The notes: generated by a model not told the origin, from the letters alone. Shown: positions 52,901 to 56,429, counted from the first letter of the stretch. The stretch is 64,000 nt of DNA from Annona cherimola (GCA_030490835.1 CM059973.1:53324008-53388007), one strand, 5' to 3'. Numbers and translations: made by a program.

Positions 52901-55900
52901 TGATTTCGTGGGGAATCCCACCATGTTTCTTTTTTAATACTTTGTACTATGACTCGTTGGGTGCTTTGTGAATGAAATACATCATACCTCTTTTCATCAA
53001 AAAAAAAAAAACTTATTAGTTAAGTAAAATAGGGTTAATTTCAGATATAGGTATTATGTTTAATCTTAATTCCAGATATACTCTCAAAGTTTCAAAAGTT
53101 CCAAATATACCCACTAAATATGTTATTAATTATAGATACACCCAAACTGTTAGTTGTCGTTATAAATGCCAAAATTACCTCTAGACTGGGTTAATCCCAC
53201 ATAAACCCACTATGTTTGACCTTAATTCCAGATATATCCACTATGTAGAAATGTCAAATATCAAGCTCGCTTCTATGAAACCTCTTTTCTATGTGACCCC
53301 CTTCATTTTTAATATTTAGATAAGTTGATAGAAAATTTACTTCATTTGTGTATTTAGCATTACTTATATTATCATAAAAACTCTTTCATTTGTCTAGTAT
53401 CACCGTACATGAGTCTTATCTATAAATGTGTAAAATCAATGTAATAAAATAGTTTAATGCTAAGATATCAATTTTAAAGTAGTGTTTTCAACATCTAAAC
53501 CATCTAAAATATCGCAACTATATGAATAAATAATTCTATAAAATATTCTTACATTTTAATACATGTCTGAATTAATCCGAACATTTTTCATAATTTACAC
53601 ATAAATATATATTTTTGAGCAAATGCAGCCCATGCGCATATTTGATTTGGATGAAACTCGGTCACCTAATTAAACAAGTGATGTTAATCATCAACATTTT
53701 AAAAATTAAGGGGTTTACATAGGACCGCTTTTATGTAACCTGGTTACAAAGAAGCGAGTCTGACAAATATATCCAAACAGACAGTTGCCATTGATTAAGT
53801 TGGGAACAATGGTATTTTTTATGAGTTGAATTTTTAAAAATATAGAACTTATCCCCGGATTGACATAAAAGACTTTATTTTTATGTTTCATATCCCATGA
53901 CAGAAATAAATGATAAGCAGGCAGCAATAGGTTTCCAGCACCAGCATTACCCATGTCGTGCTCCAGTCCAGCATTTCCAACAATATTAAAAAGATGAATA
54001 ACTAAGATAGCAACGATTGCAGTATTTCCGGCTTAATTACGACCTTGAAATCTTAGTGTCTCTACCTCCCAAAGACTAGATAAACTTGATTCATTCTAGT
54101 GTCTTCTATTGTCATTGCCATTTAAACATTTTCTTCCCACGTCACTCATGACGATTGCTGCTATGCATACAAAAAAGGATCAAGGTGGGAGGGCTTGTCT
54201 AACTTGATTAATTACTAAAATTCGAAAGACAAGCATTTGGGCTTTCATACATACATGTGTTTTCTAAGTTTACAATAACTCATGATTTTTTTGGTCATTT
54301 CTAGTCATAGCTAACAGCCCTTCACGAGATCTGTGATGATTTGAGCATATTTTGCATTTCTAGCATACTTAGTGCGTACATCTGCAATTAAGGTGAAATG
54401 TAGTATTAGGTATATTAGGGATTAACCGAACTTCAATCCAGGGTTAATTTTGGCATTTACAAAATTTAACTGACGTTTTGGGTATATATGGAAAAAGCAT
54501 ACTTAGTGGGCATATTTGGAACTTTTCAAACTTTATTGTATATCTAGAATTAAGGTTAAACGTAGTAGGTATGTTTGGAAATAACCCTAAAAAATAACTT
54601 TAAAATATAACTTGTTTATATTGAGATTAGATTTACATAATAACAAATAAATAATAAAGAAAGAAAACGTATAGATCACGTATCAATTATAGTCACCATT
54701 AATAATAAATCGTAATAATGATACTAAAGTTAACATGAATTTATGAAGTATATAAGTATTAATATTTATATTCATTTATTTTTAAAGTAAATTAAATAAT
54801 AACACTAAATATAAATTCGACCTAAATTTTGCTTTCCATCTGGATCTATCGGCATTGGAACAACATACATAGCTTAGTAGCTACATAATAGGTAGGTACG
54901 AATCTATGTGAAAGGCATGCTTGGTAGTCTTCAGTCGTCAGTAACTAACCCCCCACCTTTAAAATCAGGTAAATTGAACCCAACCCAACCCAATTTAATT
55001 TTCTTAGCCCATCTTCTGACCCAACCTGATTTAAAAGAGGTTGTGTTTAATGGGTTATGGGTTCAATTCAACCAACTTGCCCCTATTCATGTTGATAAAA
55101 ATTTGTATGTCATACTAAAACAAACTGCAGAAGAATTACTTCATGGTGACACTACCAAATTCATAAGTTGGAATGGATTAACCCAAGCATGATACAGAAC
55201 CGAAGGGCGCATGGTCATCTTATGGCACGAAAATGTTCATATTTATAGGCATGCTAAGGAAATGTTGAATTAGTGTCGTGTTTCTCTGATTGTTACTGAA
55301 AATTTCACCATCTAACTAATTGATTTTGCATGAATTTTTGGATATAGCAACAATATTATTTCAGGACAACTGCCCAAGTGAGCTTGATTAAAACATTACT
55401 CAGATGATTTTAAGACAAGACTCAAAGCTTAAGTAAAACTGTCAATCATTCTGGCCATAATTATAGAAACAACTAAGGAATTAATATATTGATTCAGAAT
55501 GCCCTTGATATGGCTTGCTCATTCACTTGACATAACATTTTCTTTCTTAAAATTTCTAGATATGCTGAAGTTTACCTTATGATATCCAGAAATAGCCCAT
55601 TACACCATTTCCTTTTTTAAAAAATTTAAGGATATGCTAAAGTTGCGTCATTATATCTAGAAATAACCTTCCTGATTTAATTAAGCTTTAGTTTCATTGC
55701 AGTTTTCTTATCTTAATAATCATTAGAGAACTACCAAGTTCTCTCATCTCTCTCCAACATTTTTTTTCCATCATTCTCTGACTTCATGTACCTACAGTAT
55801 TGCCTTTCTGGATTCCAAGACAACGAATAAAGCTAAGAAAAAAGTGCTGATGATCTAAAAGAAAGAACCAAATAATACACAAATTTTGGGGCTCAAAGTT

Positions 55901-55966
55901 AGGCACCTGAAGATCCTCCCTAATTCTTAGATTCTGGCCTGCTGGATTAAGCAAGTCATTAACCAC
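4056..55966 (-). CDS. Kinesin-7 (MKRP-like, CENP-E-related) motor protein gene, 11 internal exons, partial at both ends
   Basis: Eleven exons on the minus strand join to 436 residues without a stop. Order by plus coordinates: 55907-55966, 42094-42172, 30059-30126, 27928-27990, 27591-27695, 26335-26439, 26091-26198, 25869-26015, 5842-6024, 5459-5614, 4056-4289. All junctions are GT-AG; one intron (42093-30127) is phase 1, the rest phase 0. Visible motor motifs are [11 protein letters not shown] (switch I), [11 protein letters not shown] (switch II), [19 protein letters not shown] and [14 protein letters not shown], followed by the plant kinesin-7 coiled coil ([25 protein letters not shown]). 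Family members are microtubule plus-end-type ATPase motors; MKRP relatives carry organelle-targeting N-termini, but the N-terminus is not in the window, so location is unknown. The P-loop exon is missing to the right and the distal tail to the left. Introns measure 13,734, 11,967, 2,068, 232, 1,151, 136, 75, 19,844, 227 and 1,169 bp. Family assignment is secure; the exact paralogue is not. Confidence 0.93.
4752..5060. repeat. Imperfect tandem triplication inside a kinesin intron
   Basis: A unit containing ATGCTCCATAGAATGATGAG occurs three times, at about 4791, 4939 and 4984. It is followed each time by GACTGCAAATCA(A/T)TTCAG. The longer units also share GCATGTAAATGCACAAAG and end near poly-T runs (4862-4888, 5065-5081). 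This lies wholly in the 1,169-bp intron. It is a local duplication, not coding. Confidence 0.75.
5459..5614 (-). CDS. Kinesin-7 exon: AYLPYKRRD to NWFKLR segment
   Basis: 156 bp, 52 residues (307-358), phase 0. Acceptor ...CATGCAG before CTTGCATAT; donor CGG|GTATGC. It contains [15 protein letters not shown], an acidic middle, then [17 protein letters not shown] basic KR-rich start, an acidic patch and a GLLNW(F/L)KLR end are what I recall for the MKRP-like plant kinesin-7 tail (recall, not an alignment). Confidence 0.9.
5842..6024 (-). CDS. Kinesin-7 exon: coiled coil and [12 protein letters not shown] motif
   Basis: 183 bp, 61 residues (246-306), phase 0. Acceptor ...TTTAAAAG before CTAGAGGAT; donor GAG|GTGTAC. 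It encodes [20 protein letters not shown], then [15 protein letters not shown], a signature of plant kinesin-7 proteins just after the neck coiled coil, and a basic [11 protein letters not shown] end. It is separated from its upstream neighbour at 25869 by 19,844 bp of intron, yet the frame continues exactly (LLKQK to LEDGQ). Confidence 0.93.
6870..7130. repeat. Decayed palindromic MITE-like repeat next to the Ty3 insertion
   Basis: The two arms are imperfect reverse complements: left has TTAACCTAGGTATTTTAATC and a CACCATTTTTGGAG stretch; right has CACCTCCAAAATATACCTAG then ATTAATAA. The CACCATTTTT(g/a)GA core is shared with the better-preserved hairpin at 28588-28987, so both may belong to one family. 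The Ty3 element lies immediately to its right. Confidence 0.45.
7145..7737 (+). repeat. 5' LTR of the young Ty3 element
   Basis: TG...CA ends. It contains two diverged copies of a block AAAATAAGCATGTATC / TTTTAAGTTTAC (around 7297-7325 and 7397-7432), a TATA-like CTATAAATACAG near 7528 and a CT-rich 3' part. Its length equals that of the 3' LTR. Confidence 0.92.
7740..7754 (+). promoter_or_regulatory. Primer-binding site (initiator Met tRNA)
   Basis: TGGTATCAGAGCC begins two bases after the LTR end. This is the standard plant PBS complementary to the 3' end of initiator tRNA-Met, used to start minus-strand DNA synthesis. Confidence 0.9.
8233..10215 (+). CDS. Ty3/gypsy Gag-protease polyprotein, open, 660 codons
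   Basis: It begins [15 protein letters not shown] after a leader of about 490 bp and ends with a stop at 10213-10215. The N-terminus is a likely coiled coil. A Retrotrans_gag-type capsid region (about residues 170-300) includes [18 protein letters not shown] and [23 protein letters not shown] zinc knuckle [14 protein letters not shown] spans about residues 393-406. An aspartic-protease active site [11 protein letters not shown] lies near residue 488, with the usual plant-gypsy DGG form, and LLGRPWLYD further on. Gag packages RNA into virus-like particles and protease processes it. The frame stops where reverse transcriptase would be expected. It is open throughout, unlike the copy at 62215. 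Confidence 0.9.
   Translation: MPTNAELNAELEALSTSIDNRFESLTTLCDTLTQKQEDFQKEITSSIQSLITSVNRLTEIVGKRPMIETGKSFRNGQSHNTHASSSSPIITGLLQNPNIHTKGHHNPEHSHIPEMHTNLENHENDNNFYEISFANNLRHGNYQRNYNIPCPQQQRRVTDNSWVAKQVKVDAPSYDGRLDPNAFLDWLADMEDFFCWYDMDDAQRLRFTKMKLVGSAKRYWQGVLDESQRIGVPITTWAEMKAKLKEKYLPEYHQTQLLEQLVNLRQGSLSVTNYLNKFEDLKMKCGIQEDPWVTRTKFINGLKPEIKTLLKLHSVVSVEDAYYKALELENFQKSFTNKRLIPQTGETRVSKLNSNLTSFQGTTKPLPEQYTSREKSNPVSRFDDTSKRINGPCFRCGGKGHIASQCPQHTLTINHVEDHEDVTIDQVAETFDEPSDCELDGDYSYNEDLQLNVMRCILTTFSNSDWRRTNIFHQFFKCGNTVCKIVIDGGSSMNVIAKSAIAILNLKIEPHPHPYCVAWVDKTTLPVNERCLVPISMGDYSDHIWCDVLPMDVAHILLGRPWLYDLKVIHYGQPNTYIIKHNGKSIILKPAKPKESDRSHKESPVDSSEKRPLHILTRKQFEKEEQDSRLILTIVAKEDANTAQKRNTGLYTSLPIPHIL
10216..11357 (+). 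pseudogene. Ty3/gypsy integrase core and chromodomain-like tail, one in-frame stop
   Basis: Sequence resumes in the integrase catalytic core: [19 protein letters not shown], then [10 protein letters not shown], then [12 protein letters not shown], giving a D-D-E pattern (usual form SDRD in the second block). A stop TAG at 10585-10587 replaces a likely TGG codon (..[14 protein letters not shown]). Reading continues as 10597-11427, with integrase C-terminal [20 protein letters not shown] and a chromodomain-like [18 protein letters not shown]. The frame runs about 70 bp into the 3' LTR. The integrase N-terminal zinc finger and all of RT/RNase H are deleted, so it is probably not functional. Confidence 0.85.
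11343..11356 (+). promoter_or_regulatory. Polypurine tract
   Basis: GAAGCCGGGGAGAA lies immediately before the 3' LTR start TGATGAAA. It would prime plus-strand DNA synthesis in reverse transcription. Confidence 0.75.
11358..11950 (+). repeat. 3' LTR of the young Ty3 element
   Basis: It matches the 5' LTR over 593 bp with a single difference seen by eye. It is followed directly by the TSD copy GTATT. Confidence 0.92.
12094..12390 (-). repeat. Copia-type LTR with adjacent purine tract, minus orientation
   Basis: Read on the minus strand the segment starts TGTTAGAG and ends GCTAACA (5-bp inverted ends TGTTA/TAACA), 297 bp. Just before it on that strand is CAAGGTGGAGATT, a typical copia polypurine tract, so it is a 3' LTR whose element would continue to the right. 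I do not recognise coding sequence in 12391-13000. This is one of very few elements in sense orientation with the host gene. Confidence 0.6.
12391..13019. other. Unrecognised intronic sequence beside the antisense copia LTR
   Basis: No domain identified on either strand. It could be untranslated or eroded internal sequence of the minus-strand copia element. Confidence 0.35.
13743..13911. mobile_element. Small MITE-like repeat nested in the copia relic
   Basis: Starts GGGCATGTTTGGC and ends GCCAAACAGGCCC, near-perfect 13-bp terminal inverted repeats, 169 bp. Flanking sequence on both sides (13331-13742 and 13912-14023) also carries motifs such as GCCCCATCAAACA, suggesting it sits inside another MITE. 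A run of more than 30 T follows at about 13919-13951. No clear TSD (TAT versus TAC). Confidence 0.5.
14240..14530. mobile_element. Tourist-like MITE (TSD TTA) inside the copia relic
   Basis: 291 bp with ends GGGTGTGTTTGG and AAACGCACCC, flanked by TTA at 14237-14239 and 14531-14533. A 3-bp TTA/TAA target with GGG-type ends fits PIF/Harbinger-derived Tourist MITEs. It shares interior blocks (AAATAGATAGGTTAGTTGTA, GGTAGTTGTGTA) with the MITE at 31115-31388. Confidence 0.75.
15481..16440 (+). pseudogene. Copia LTR-end/PBS and Gag relic
   Basis: TGGTATCAGAGC at 15609-15620 is a Met-tRNA primer-binding site after a decayed LTR end. From about 15800, frames jump through a recognisable copia Gag: DTKAPDEDP-like debris, [15 protein letters not shown] (15945-15990), [16 protein letters not shown] text, [16 protein letters not shown] text and SIGEVF. 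Stops and frameshifts throughout; no protease or polymerase follows. Confidence 0.6.
16441..16723. repeat. Retroelement leader-like sequence
   Basis: It contains TTTTTGCAAAACTG, TTCCAGAAAATTGCA and CCAAAAATTGCAAAACTAC, resembling 440-530 of the remnant at the left edge. No coding sequence. It has an A-run at 16575-16593 and lies immediately left of a solo LTR with its own TSD. Confidence 0.4.
16724..17135 (+). mobile_element. Solo LTR with perfect 5-bp TSD TATAG
   Basis: Starts TGATGGAGATCAT and ends CCTGCATCA, 412 bp. TATAG occurs at 16719-16723 and 17136-17140. No PBS or PPT beside it, as expected after LTR-LTR recombination. Same family as 1161-1305 and 56430-57090. Confidence 0.85.
17296..17395. 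repeat. 50-bp tandem duplication
   Basis: TAAGAGTACCTTCTTTTAAA starts at 17296 and again at 17346. The two units are nearly identical and end with CATAAGTTGATTA-like sequence. Intronic. Confidence 0.8.
17900..21110 (+). pseudogene. Degraded Ty3/gypsy gag-pol relic
   Basis: Broken frames show, in order: a Gag fragment (near 18095-18300); RT from about 18400 ([54 protein letters not shown]); the catalytic block as [11 protein letters not shown] where FDD is usual; RNase H ([37 protein letters not shown], about 19573-19700); integrase pieces (about 19860-20400); integrase tail and chromodomain-like end ([17 protein letters not shown], then [15 protein letters not shown]). A GGGGAG purine tract near 21098-21104 marks the end. 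A T-run of about 22 interrupts at 19921. Many stops: dead. A large part between Gag and RT is missing. Confidence 0.82.
21111..21699. repeat. Possible LTR remnant of the degraded gypsy element
   Basis: It follows the purine tract. It contains imperfect repeats of (A/T)GTTGTTAG, TCAACAGAT and AGATCCA between about 21180 and 21315, and a poly-T near 21384. I cannot place its right end or a TSD. Confidence 0.35.
21700..22974 (+). pseudogene. Copia RT-RNase H relic
   Basis: Plus-strand fragments in changing frames: [20 protein letters not shown] text (about 21715), [20 protein letters not shown] (catalytic block; copia usually has YVDD), [20 protein letters not shown], then RNase [41 protein letters not shown] and [13 protein letters not shown], ending [15 protein letters not shown] and [15 protein letters not shown]. 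Integrase, Gag and the 5' LTR are missing. Stops at 22210 and 22676 and a gap in the RT. Confidence 0.8.
22962..23216 (+). repeat. Probable 3' LTR of the copia relic
   Basis: TTGAGGGGGAC purine tract (22951-22961) comes just before TGTGGAAGATTAAG. A TATA-like CTATATAGAG is near 23120, and a plausible end is TACTGAACA at 23216. The right boundary is a guess because the 5' LTR is not available for comparison. Confidence 0.45.
23450..24360 (+). pseudogene. Second copia RT-RNase H relic
   Basis: Separate from the preceding copy. It has RT text [17 protein letters not shown] (about 23510), [58 protein letters not shown] sequence, then [20 protein letters not shown] and [11 protein letters not shown]. 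Multiple stops and frameshifts. It runs into a probable LTR with an internal duplication at 24459-24588. Confidence 0.75.
24459..24588. repeat. About 65-bp tandem duplication, probably in a copia LTR remnant
   Basis: GTCTAGCTGTGTCT(a/t) starts near 24459 and again near 24525. Both copies end in CCCTCTTCTTATATG. Confidence 0.65.
24589..25868. other. Intron end with alternating CA/CG tract, no gene recognised
   Basis: A pyrimidine-rich C-run at about 25079-25100 is followed by an ACACACAC stretch and GTGCGCGCAC (about 25101-25128), a purine-pyrimidine alternation that could favour Z-DNA. A 271-codon open frame on the plus strand (24670-25485) crosses this repeat and has no recognisable domain; I do not call it a gene. 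The intron ends at the exon starting 25869. Confidence 0.4.
25869..26015 (-). CDS. Kinesin-7 exon: neck coiled coil
   Basis: 147 bp, 49 residues (197-245), phase 0. Acceptor ...ATTACAG before ATAATTGAT; donor [29 protein letters not shown] continues as a heptad-rich helix to LKRGI, then a variable loop and DDIVLLKQK. It is the neck after the motor, where kinesin-7 dimerisation begins. Its downstream intron is the 19.8-kb one. Confidence 0.95.
26091..26198 (-). CDS. Kinesin-7 exon: end of motor domain
   Basis: 108 bp, 36 residues (161-196), phase 0. Acceptor ...AACTGCAG before CTTATCTGC; donor [30 protein letters not shown] then [16 protein letters not shown]: strand beta-8 and helix alpha-6 of the kinesin fold, with the family-specific HRAKRIEI. 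The next intron is only 75 bp. Confidence 0.96.
26335..26439 (-). CDS. Kinesin-7 exon: microtubule-binding L12/alpha-5 region
   Basis: 105 bp, 35 residues (126-160), phase 0. Acceptor ...ATGCAG before GTTATTGCA; donor [28 protein letters not shown] then [16 protein letters not shown], the highly conserved microtubule-contacting segment. Confidence 0.96.
27591..27695 (-). CDS. Kinesin-7 exon: switch II
   Basis: 105 bp, 35 residues (91-125), phase 0. Acceptor ...TCTGCAG|AACCTC; donor [20 protein letters not shown] is switch II (DxxGxE); then [19 protein letters not shown], the relay helix. All catalytic positions in this stretch are present. Confidence 0.97.
27928..27990 (-). CDS. Kinesin-7 exon: loop between switch I and switch II
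   Basis: 63 bp, 21 residues (70-90), phase 0. Acceptor ...CGACAG before ACGGTCGAG; donor [30 protein letters not shown]; the family keeps the ESSPCG and LSQL ends and varies in between. Confidence 0.93.
28588..28987. mobile_element. 400-bp hairpin MITE
   Basis: Nearly the whole segment is one inverted repeat. Left end GAATGATCCTGTTAGCCCGG, right end (reverse complement) GAATGATTTTGTTAGCCCAG. Inside, the arms keep pairing (CACTTGTTTATCTAA against TTTAGATAAACAACT; CCATTTTTAGATATG against CATCCAAAAATGG). No coding capacity. I could not define a TSD. Lies in the 2,068-bp intron. Confidence 0.7.
30059..30126 (-). CDS. Kinesin-7 exon: switch I
   Basis: 68 bp, residues 47-69. It enters in phase 1: the final G of the 42094 exon plus AG here makes the Glu of AAGE-E-HRHVG. 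Acceptor ...TATGACAG before AGCACAGAC; donor CTG|GTAAAT. It reads [20 protein letters not shown], containing NxxSSRSH (switch I). Easy to miss: no long open frame covers it, and it was found by asking where the missing motor piece should be. Confidence 0.95.
30127..31111. other. Start of a giant intron, repeat-like minus-strand sequence
   Basis: Around 30340-30880 the sequence resembles 53540-53700 (ATGTTTTTCATAATATACACA against ACATTTTTCATAATTTACAC; GCAGCCCAT-like blocks and AAGTGAT(a/g)TTAA). It is probably an unclassified dispersed repeat. No coding domain. Confidence 0.4.
31115..31388. mobile_element. Tourist-like MITE (TSD TAA)
   Basis: 274 bp, ends GGGTTTGTTGAG and AAACACACCC, flanked by TAA at 31112-31114 and 31389-31391. 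The interior has AAATAGATAGGTCAGTTGTA and GGTAGTTGTGTAAAAATGGT, matching the MITE at 14240-14530, so both belong to one family. Confidence 0.75.
31803..32008 (+). repeat. Three 69-bp tandem units in the RTE 5' region
   Basis: Units start near 31803, 31871 and 31940. Each has a GGCGT(t/c)(c/t)C-like start, GAAG(t/a)(g/a)ACG, TGTAG(t/c)(a/g)A(a/g)AA and AAGCAA(g/a)GGTT. Repeats like these mark promoters in several non-LTR elements; here that is an inference. Confidence 0.7.
32418..32879 (-). mobile_element. Antisense 3' end of an RTE-type LINE, flanked by a 31-bp duplication
   Basis: On the minus strand it reads [52 protein letters not shown], the usual C-terminus of RTE reverse transcriptases, then CCCACCTAGGTGGG and a (GAT)n tail ending near 32424. 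Both sides carry the same 31 bases (32387-32417 and 32880-32910, one mismatch), which start TTTTGGGATGATTTAGATAG. It is a 5'-truncated insertion of about 460 bp inside an older copy of the same kind of element. Confidence 0.8.
34800..35055 (+). repeat. 133-bp tandem duplication inside the RTE relic
   Basis: GAAATTGAAAAAGATATAA starts at 34800 and again at 34933. Both units go through AAGTAAGATGGAAGAAATGG and GAGTCCTAATTAAATTAAAA to TTTTATAAGACAGCGAT. Confidence 0.8.
35474..35502. repeat. (GAT)n tail of the RTE element
   Basis: About nine GAT units with one GGT interruption follow CACCTAGGTGGGAAATGG. RTE-clade elements typically end in short tandem repeats rather than poly(A). Confidence 0.8.
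35503..36310. other. Intronic spacer, nothing recognised
   Basis: It contains GAAATGGGAATGGGAATGGG (near 35819) and no clear coding signal. A minus-strand 125-codon open frame (35787-36164) is Phe/Ser-rich without family features. Confidence 0.4.
36316..36835 (+). repeat. 5' LTR of the copia element
   Basis: It has TG...CA ends, repeated CGTTTCTGCCGTTTCAC-type motifs and a TATA-like CTATATATATGGG near 36448. Confidence 0.9.
36874..40133 (+). pseudogene. Copia Gag-Pol, disrupted
   Basis: Gag starts at ATG 36874 ([18 protein letters not shown]), has a stop at 37048, a frameshift near 37190 and a stop before 37405. The frame 37405-38688 (427 codons) has zinc knuckle [14 protein letters not shown], protease [15 protein letters not shown]_pre-integrase [10 protein letters not shown] and integrase core ([40 protein letters not shown]). 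It then jumps at about 38670 into RT ([14 protein letters not shown]), so the integrase end and the first part of RT are deleted. RT continues [20 protein letters not shown], has a stop at 39060 (TGG to TGA), then CLYVDDIL. RNase H runs in 39252-40133 ([41 protein letters not shown]). Confidence 0.9.
40683..41212 (+). repeat. 3' LTR of the copia element
   Basis: It matches the 5' LTR apart from a 10-bp insertion and scattered changes. The TSD AATAG follows. Confidence 0.9.
41218..42093. other. End of the 12-kb intron, nothing recognised
   Basis: Plus-strand open frame 41635-41913 (92 codons) has no domain. The only functional signal I see is the donor site at 42093-42092 of the exon to the right. 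Confidence 0.4.
42094..42172 (-). CDS. Kinesin-7 exon: [16 protein letters not shown] segment of the motor
   Basis: 79 bp, 26 codons plus one base (residues 21-46). Acceptor ...TGTGATAG before GGAACTTTC; donor GAAG|GTTTGA, phase 1. Reads [19 protein letters not shown] then SLIAAGE. It is continuous with REDLQ upstream and EHRHVG downstream although both lie about 12-14 kb away. Confidence 0.95.
42915..43060. repeat. GGGTTGGG/CCCAACCC-rich dispersed repeat
   Basis: It has CAACCCAACCAAGCCCA, then CTAACCCAACCCAAC, then TTGGGTTGAGCTGCAGG. Similar text occurs at 29515-29600, 54950-55070 and 60665-60775. It is imperfect, so not a telomeric array; likely a dispersed DNA-element end. Confidence 0.5.
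43061..43863. other. AT-rich intronic sequence, nothing recognised
   Basis: No domain. The last bases before 43878 form one copy of the LINE target-site duplication. Confidence 0.4.
44464..46618 (+). pseudogene. LINE ORF2: endonuclease and reverse transcriptase
   Basis: Endonuclease pieces: [13 protein letters not shown] text (about 44480), [37 protein letters not shown] and [16 protein letters not shown] (the SDH block). RT starts about 45770: [53 protein letters not shown] and [13 protein letters not shown]. The catalytic block FADDTLLF is at about 46543. Stops and frameshifts occur near 44965, 45254, 45573, 45770 and 46300, so it is dead. The RT breaks off at NLKT, where an LTR was inserted. 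Confidence 0.88.
46619..47053 (+). mobile_element. Solo LTR inserted in the LINE RT
   Basis: It ends CCATCCTACATCA, like the LTRs at 7145 and 61169, and shares TTTTAAGTTTAC, GCATGTTTTCCTATAAGTAC and the CT-rich tail. LINE sequence resumes immediately as GTGCTCGGGGCAAGC (CSGQAIN block). The 5' edge and TSD are unclear: CATGT before and CTTGT after would match at four of five bases if the LTR starts at 46623. Confidence 0.7.
47054..48680 (+). pseudogene. LINE ORF2: RT connection, zinc-finger RT and first half of RNase H
   Basis: [52 protein letters not shown], then the zf-RVT domain ([40 protein letters not shown]) and RNase H start [27 protein letters not shown]. Frame is lost at 47512-47613 and at 48263-48370. 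The coding text is cut at ..TMEAM by the 4-kb insertion and continues at 52648. Confidence 0.85.
48681..52642 (+). mobile_element. Large LTR-like insertion (3,962 bp), probable solo LTR, perfect TSD CAATG
   Basis: Starts TGTAATACCCAGACCC and ends GGGGCGTCACA, and is flanked by CAATG at 48676-48680 and 52643-52647. Removing it restores the LINE RNase H reading (EAM then AMKYGVFWG). No gag, pol, PBS or PPT was found inside, so it looks like one long LTR. TGTAATACC starts and GGCGT(G/C)ACA ends are what I recall for long-LTR Tekay/Del-type Ty3 elements (recall, unverified). Inside are repeated GGTATAA boxes (52047-52100), a GA-rich tract (49925-49990) and a GC-rich island (about 51880-51945) near GCGGCCAAGTCGG. 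Orientation is inferred from the ends only. Confidence 0.75.
52648..52971 (+). pseudogene. LINE ORF2: second half of RNase H and end
   Basis: [47 protein letters not shown] are RVT_3-type RNase H text. A frame break lies near 52683. Ends LYYDSLGAL and a stop at about 52971, followed by a short 3' tail and poly(A). Confidence 0.85.
53031..54588. mobile_element. Foldback element with long terminal inverted repeats
   Basis: The left end (AGGGTTAATTTCAGATATAG on) and the reverse complement of the right end (AGGGTTATTTCCAAACATAC on) stay similar for about 250 bp. Shared blocks are TTTAA(t/c)CTTAATTC(c/t)AGATATAC, AAAAGTTCCAAATAT(a/g)CCCACTAA and AATGCCAAAATTA. The interior (about 53300-54320) has no transposase. 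Long inverted ends suggest a non-autonomous MULE/foldback type. A 9-bp TSD could not be confirmed. It lies 7 bp right of the LINE TSD. Confidence 0.65.
54589..55906. other. Intron sequence, GGGTT-type repeat and a diverged tandem repeat
   Basis: CCCAACCCAACCCAATTT near 54980 and GGGTTATGGGTTCAA near 55055 resemble 42915-43060. Two diverged copies of (A/T)AGATATGCT(g/a)AAGTT...TATC(c/t)AGAAATA lie near 55555 and 55625. No coding exon was seen. Confidence 0.4.
55907..55966 (-). CDS. Kinesin-7 exon: VVNDLLNP segment, the 5'-most exon in the window
   Basis: 60 bp, 20 residues, phase 0. Acceptor ...GCTCTATTTCAG before GTGGTTAAT; donor [29 protein letters not shown] corresponds to the motor segment after (Y)NE of the family. 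Expected upstream exons with P-loop GxTxSGKT and the (LR)VSYLEIYNE stretch were not seen up to 64000, so the upstream intron is at least 8 kb. Confidence 0.95.
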
Positions 55967-56429
55967 CTGAAATAGAGCACAAGTAAAATGGGTAAGACTA
56001 CCAGAAACATGTAAAATATGAATATCAACCCATATAAACTACATTGTCATTTTTGCTTGATGAAAGAAATTCAAAGACCACTTCCATGATGGAATATTGC
56101 ACTATGTTTTTATCAGCACTATCATAAATGTCAATAAGCATTCAAAATTTTTCAAAATACGTATCTTATAAGTTCTCAAACACAAGTAACAATTGTTTAA
56201 TGGATCACAATTCCACAGTTCCACAGTTCCATTAGACACCAAGGAAAATAACTTACACAAATCCACAAGAATTCATACATGCTCAAAAAATCTGGGAAAT
56301 TCATGATAATATTATCACTGTAATCATTCAATATTTATTCTCTTTTTTTGTACCAACCACCAAGTTGAGCTTTAATATTTTAACTTGTGAAATTTGAGCA
56401 AACAACAAAAGGCCATTGGGCAGACGAAT
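55967..56429. other. Intronic sequence, nothing recognised
   Basis: A/T-rich, no domain found. Confidence 0.4.

Larger units (their letters stand above)
43878..53009 (+). mobile_element. L1-type LINE, 14-bp TSD, interrupted by two LTR insertions
   Basis: AACTTATTAGTTAA is present at 43864-43877 and, after an A-run of about 12, at 53010-53023. Between them lie endonuclease, RT, zinc-finger RT and RNase H domains of a plant L1, in that order. Two later insertions (46619-47053 and 48681-52642) are removed to restore co-linearity, leaving a LINE of about 4.7 kb that seems 5'-truncated or eroded in ORF1. The A-rich end and long TSD fit target-primed reverse transcription. Antisense to the host gene. 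Confidence 0.88.
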
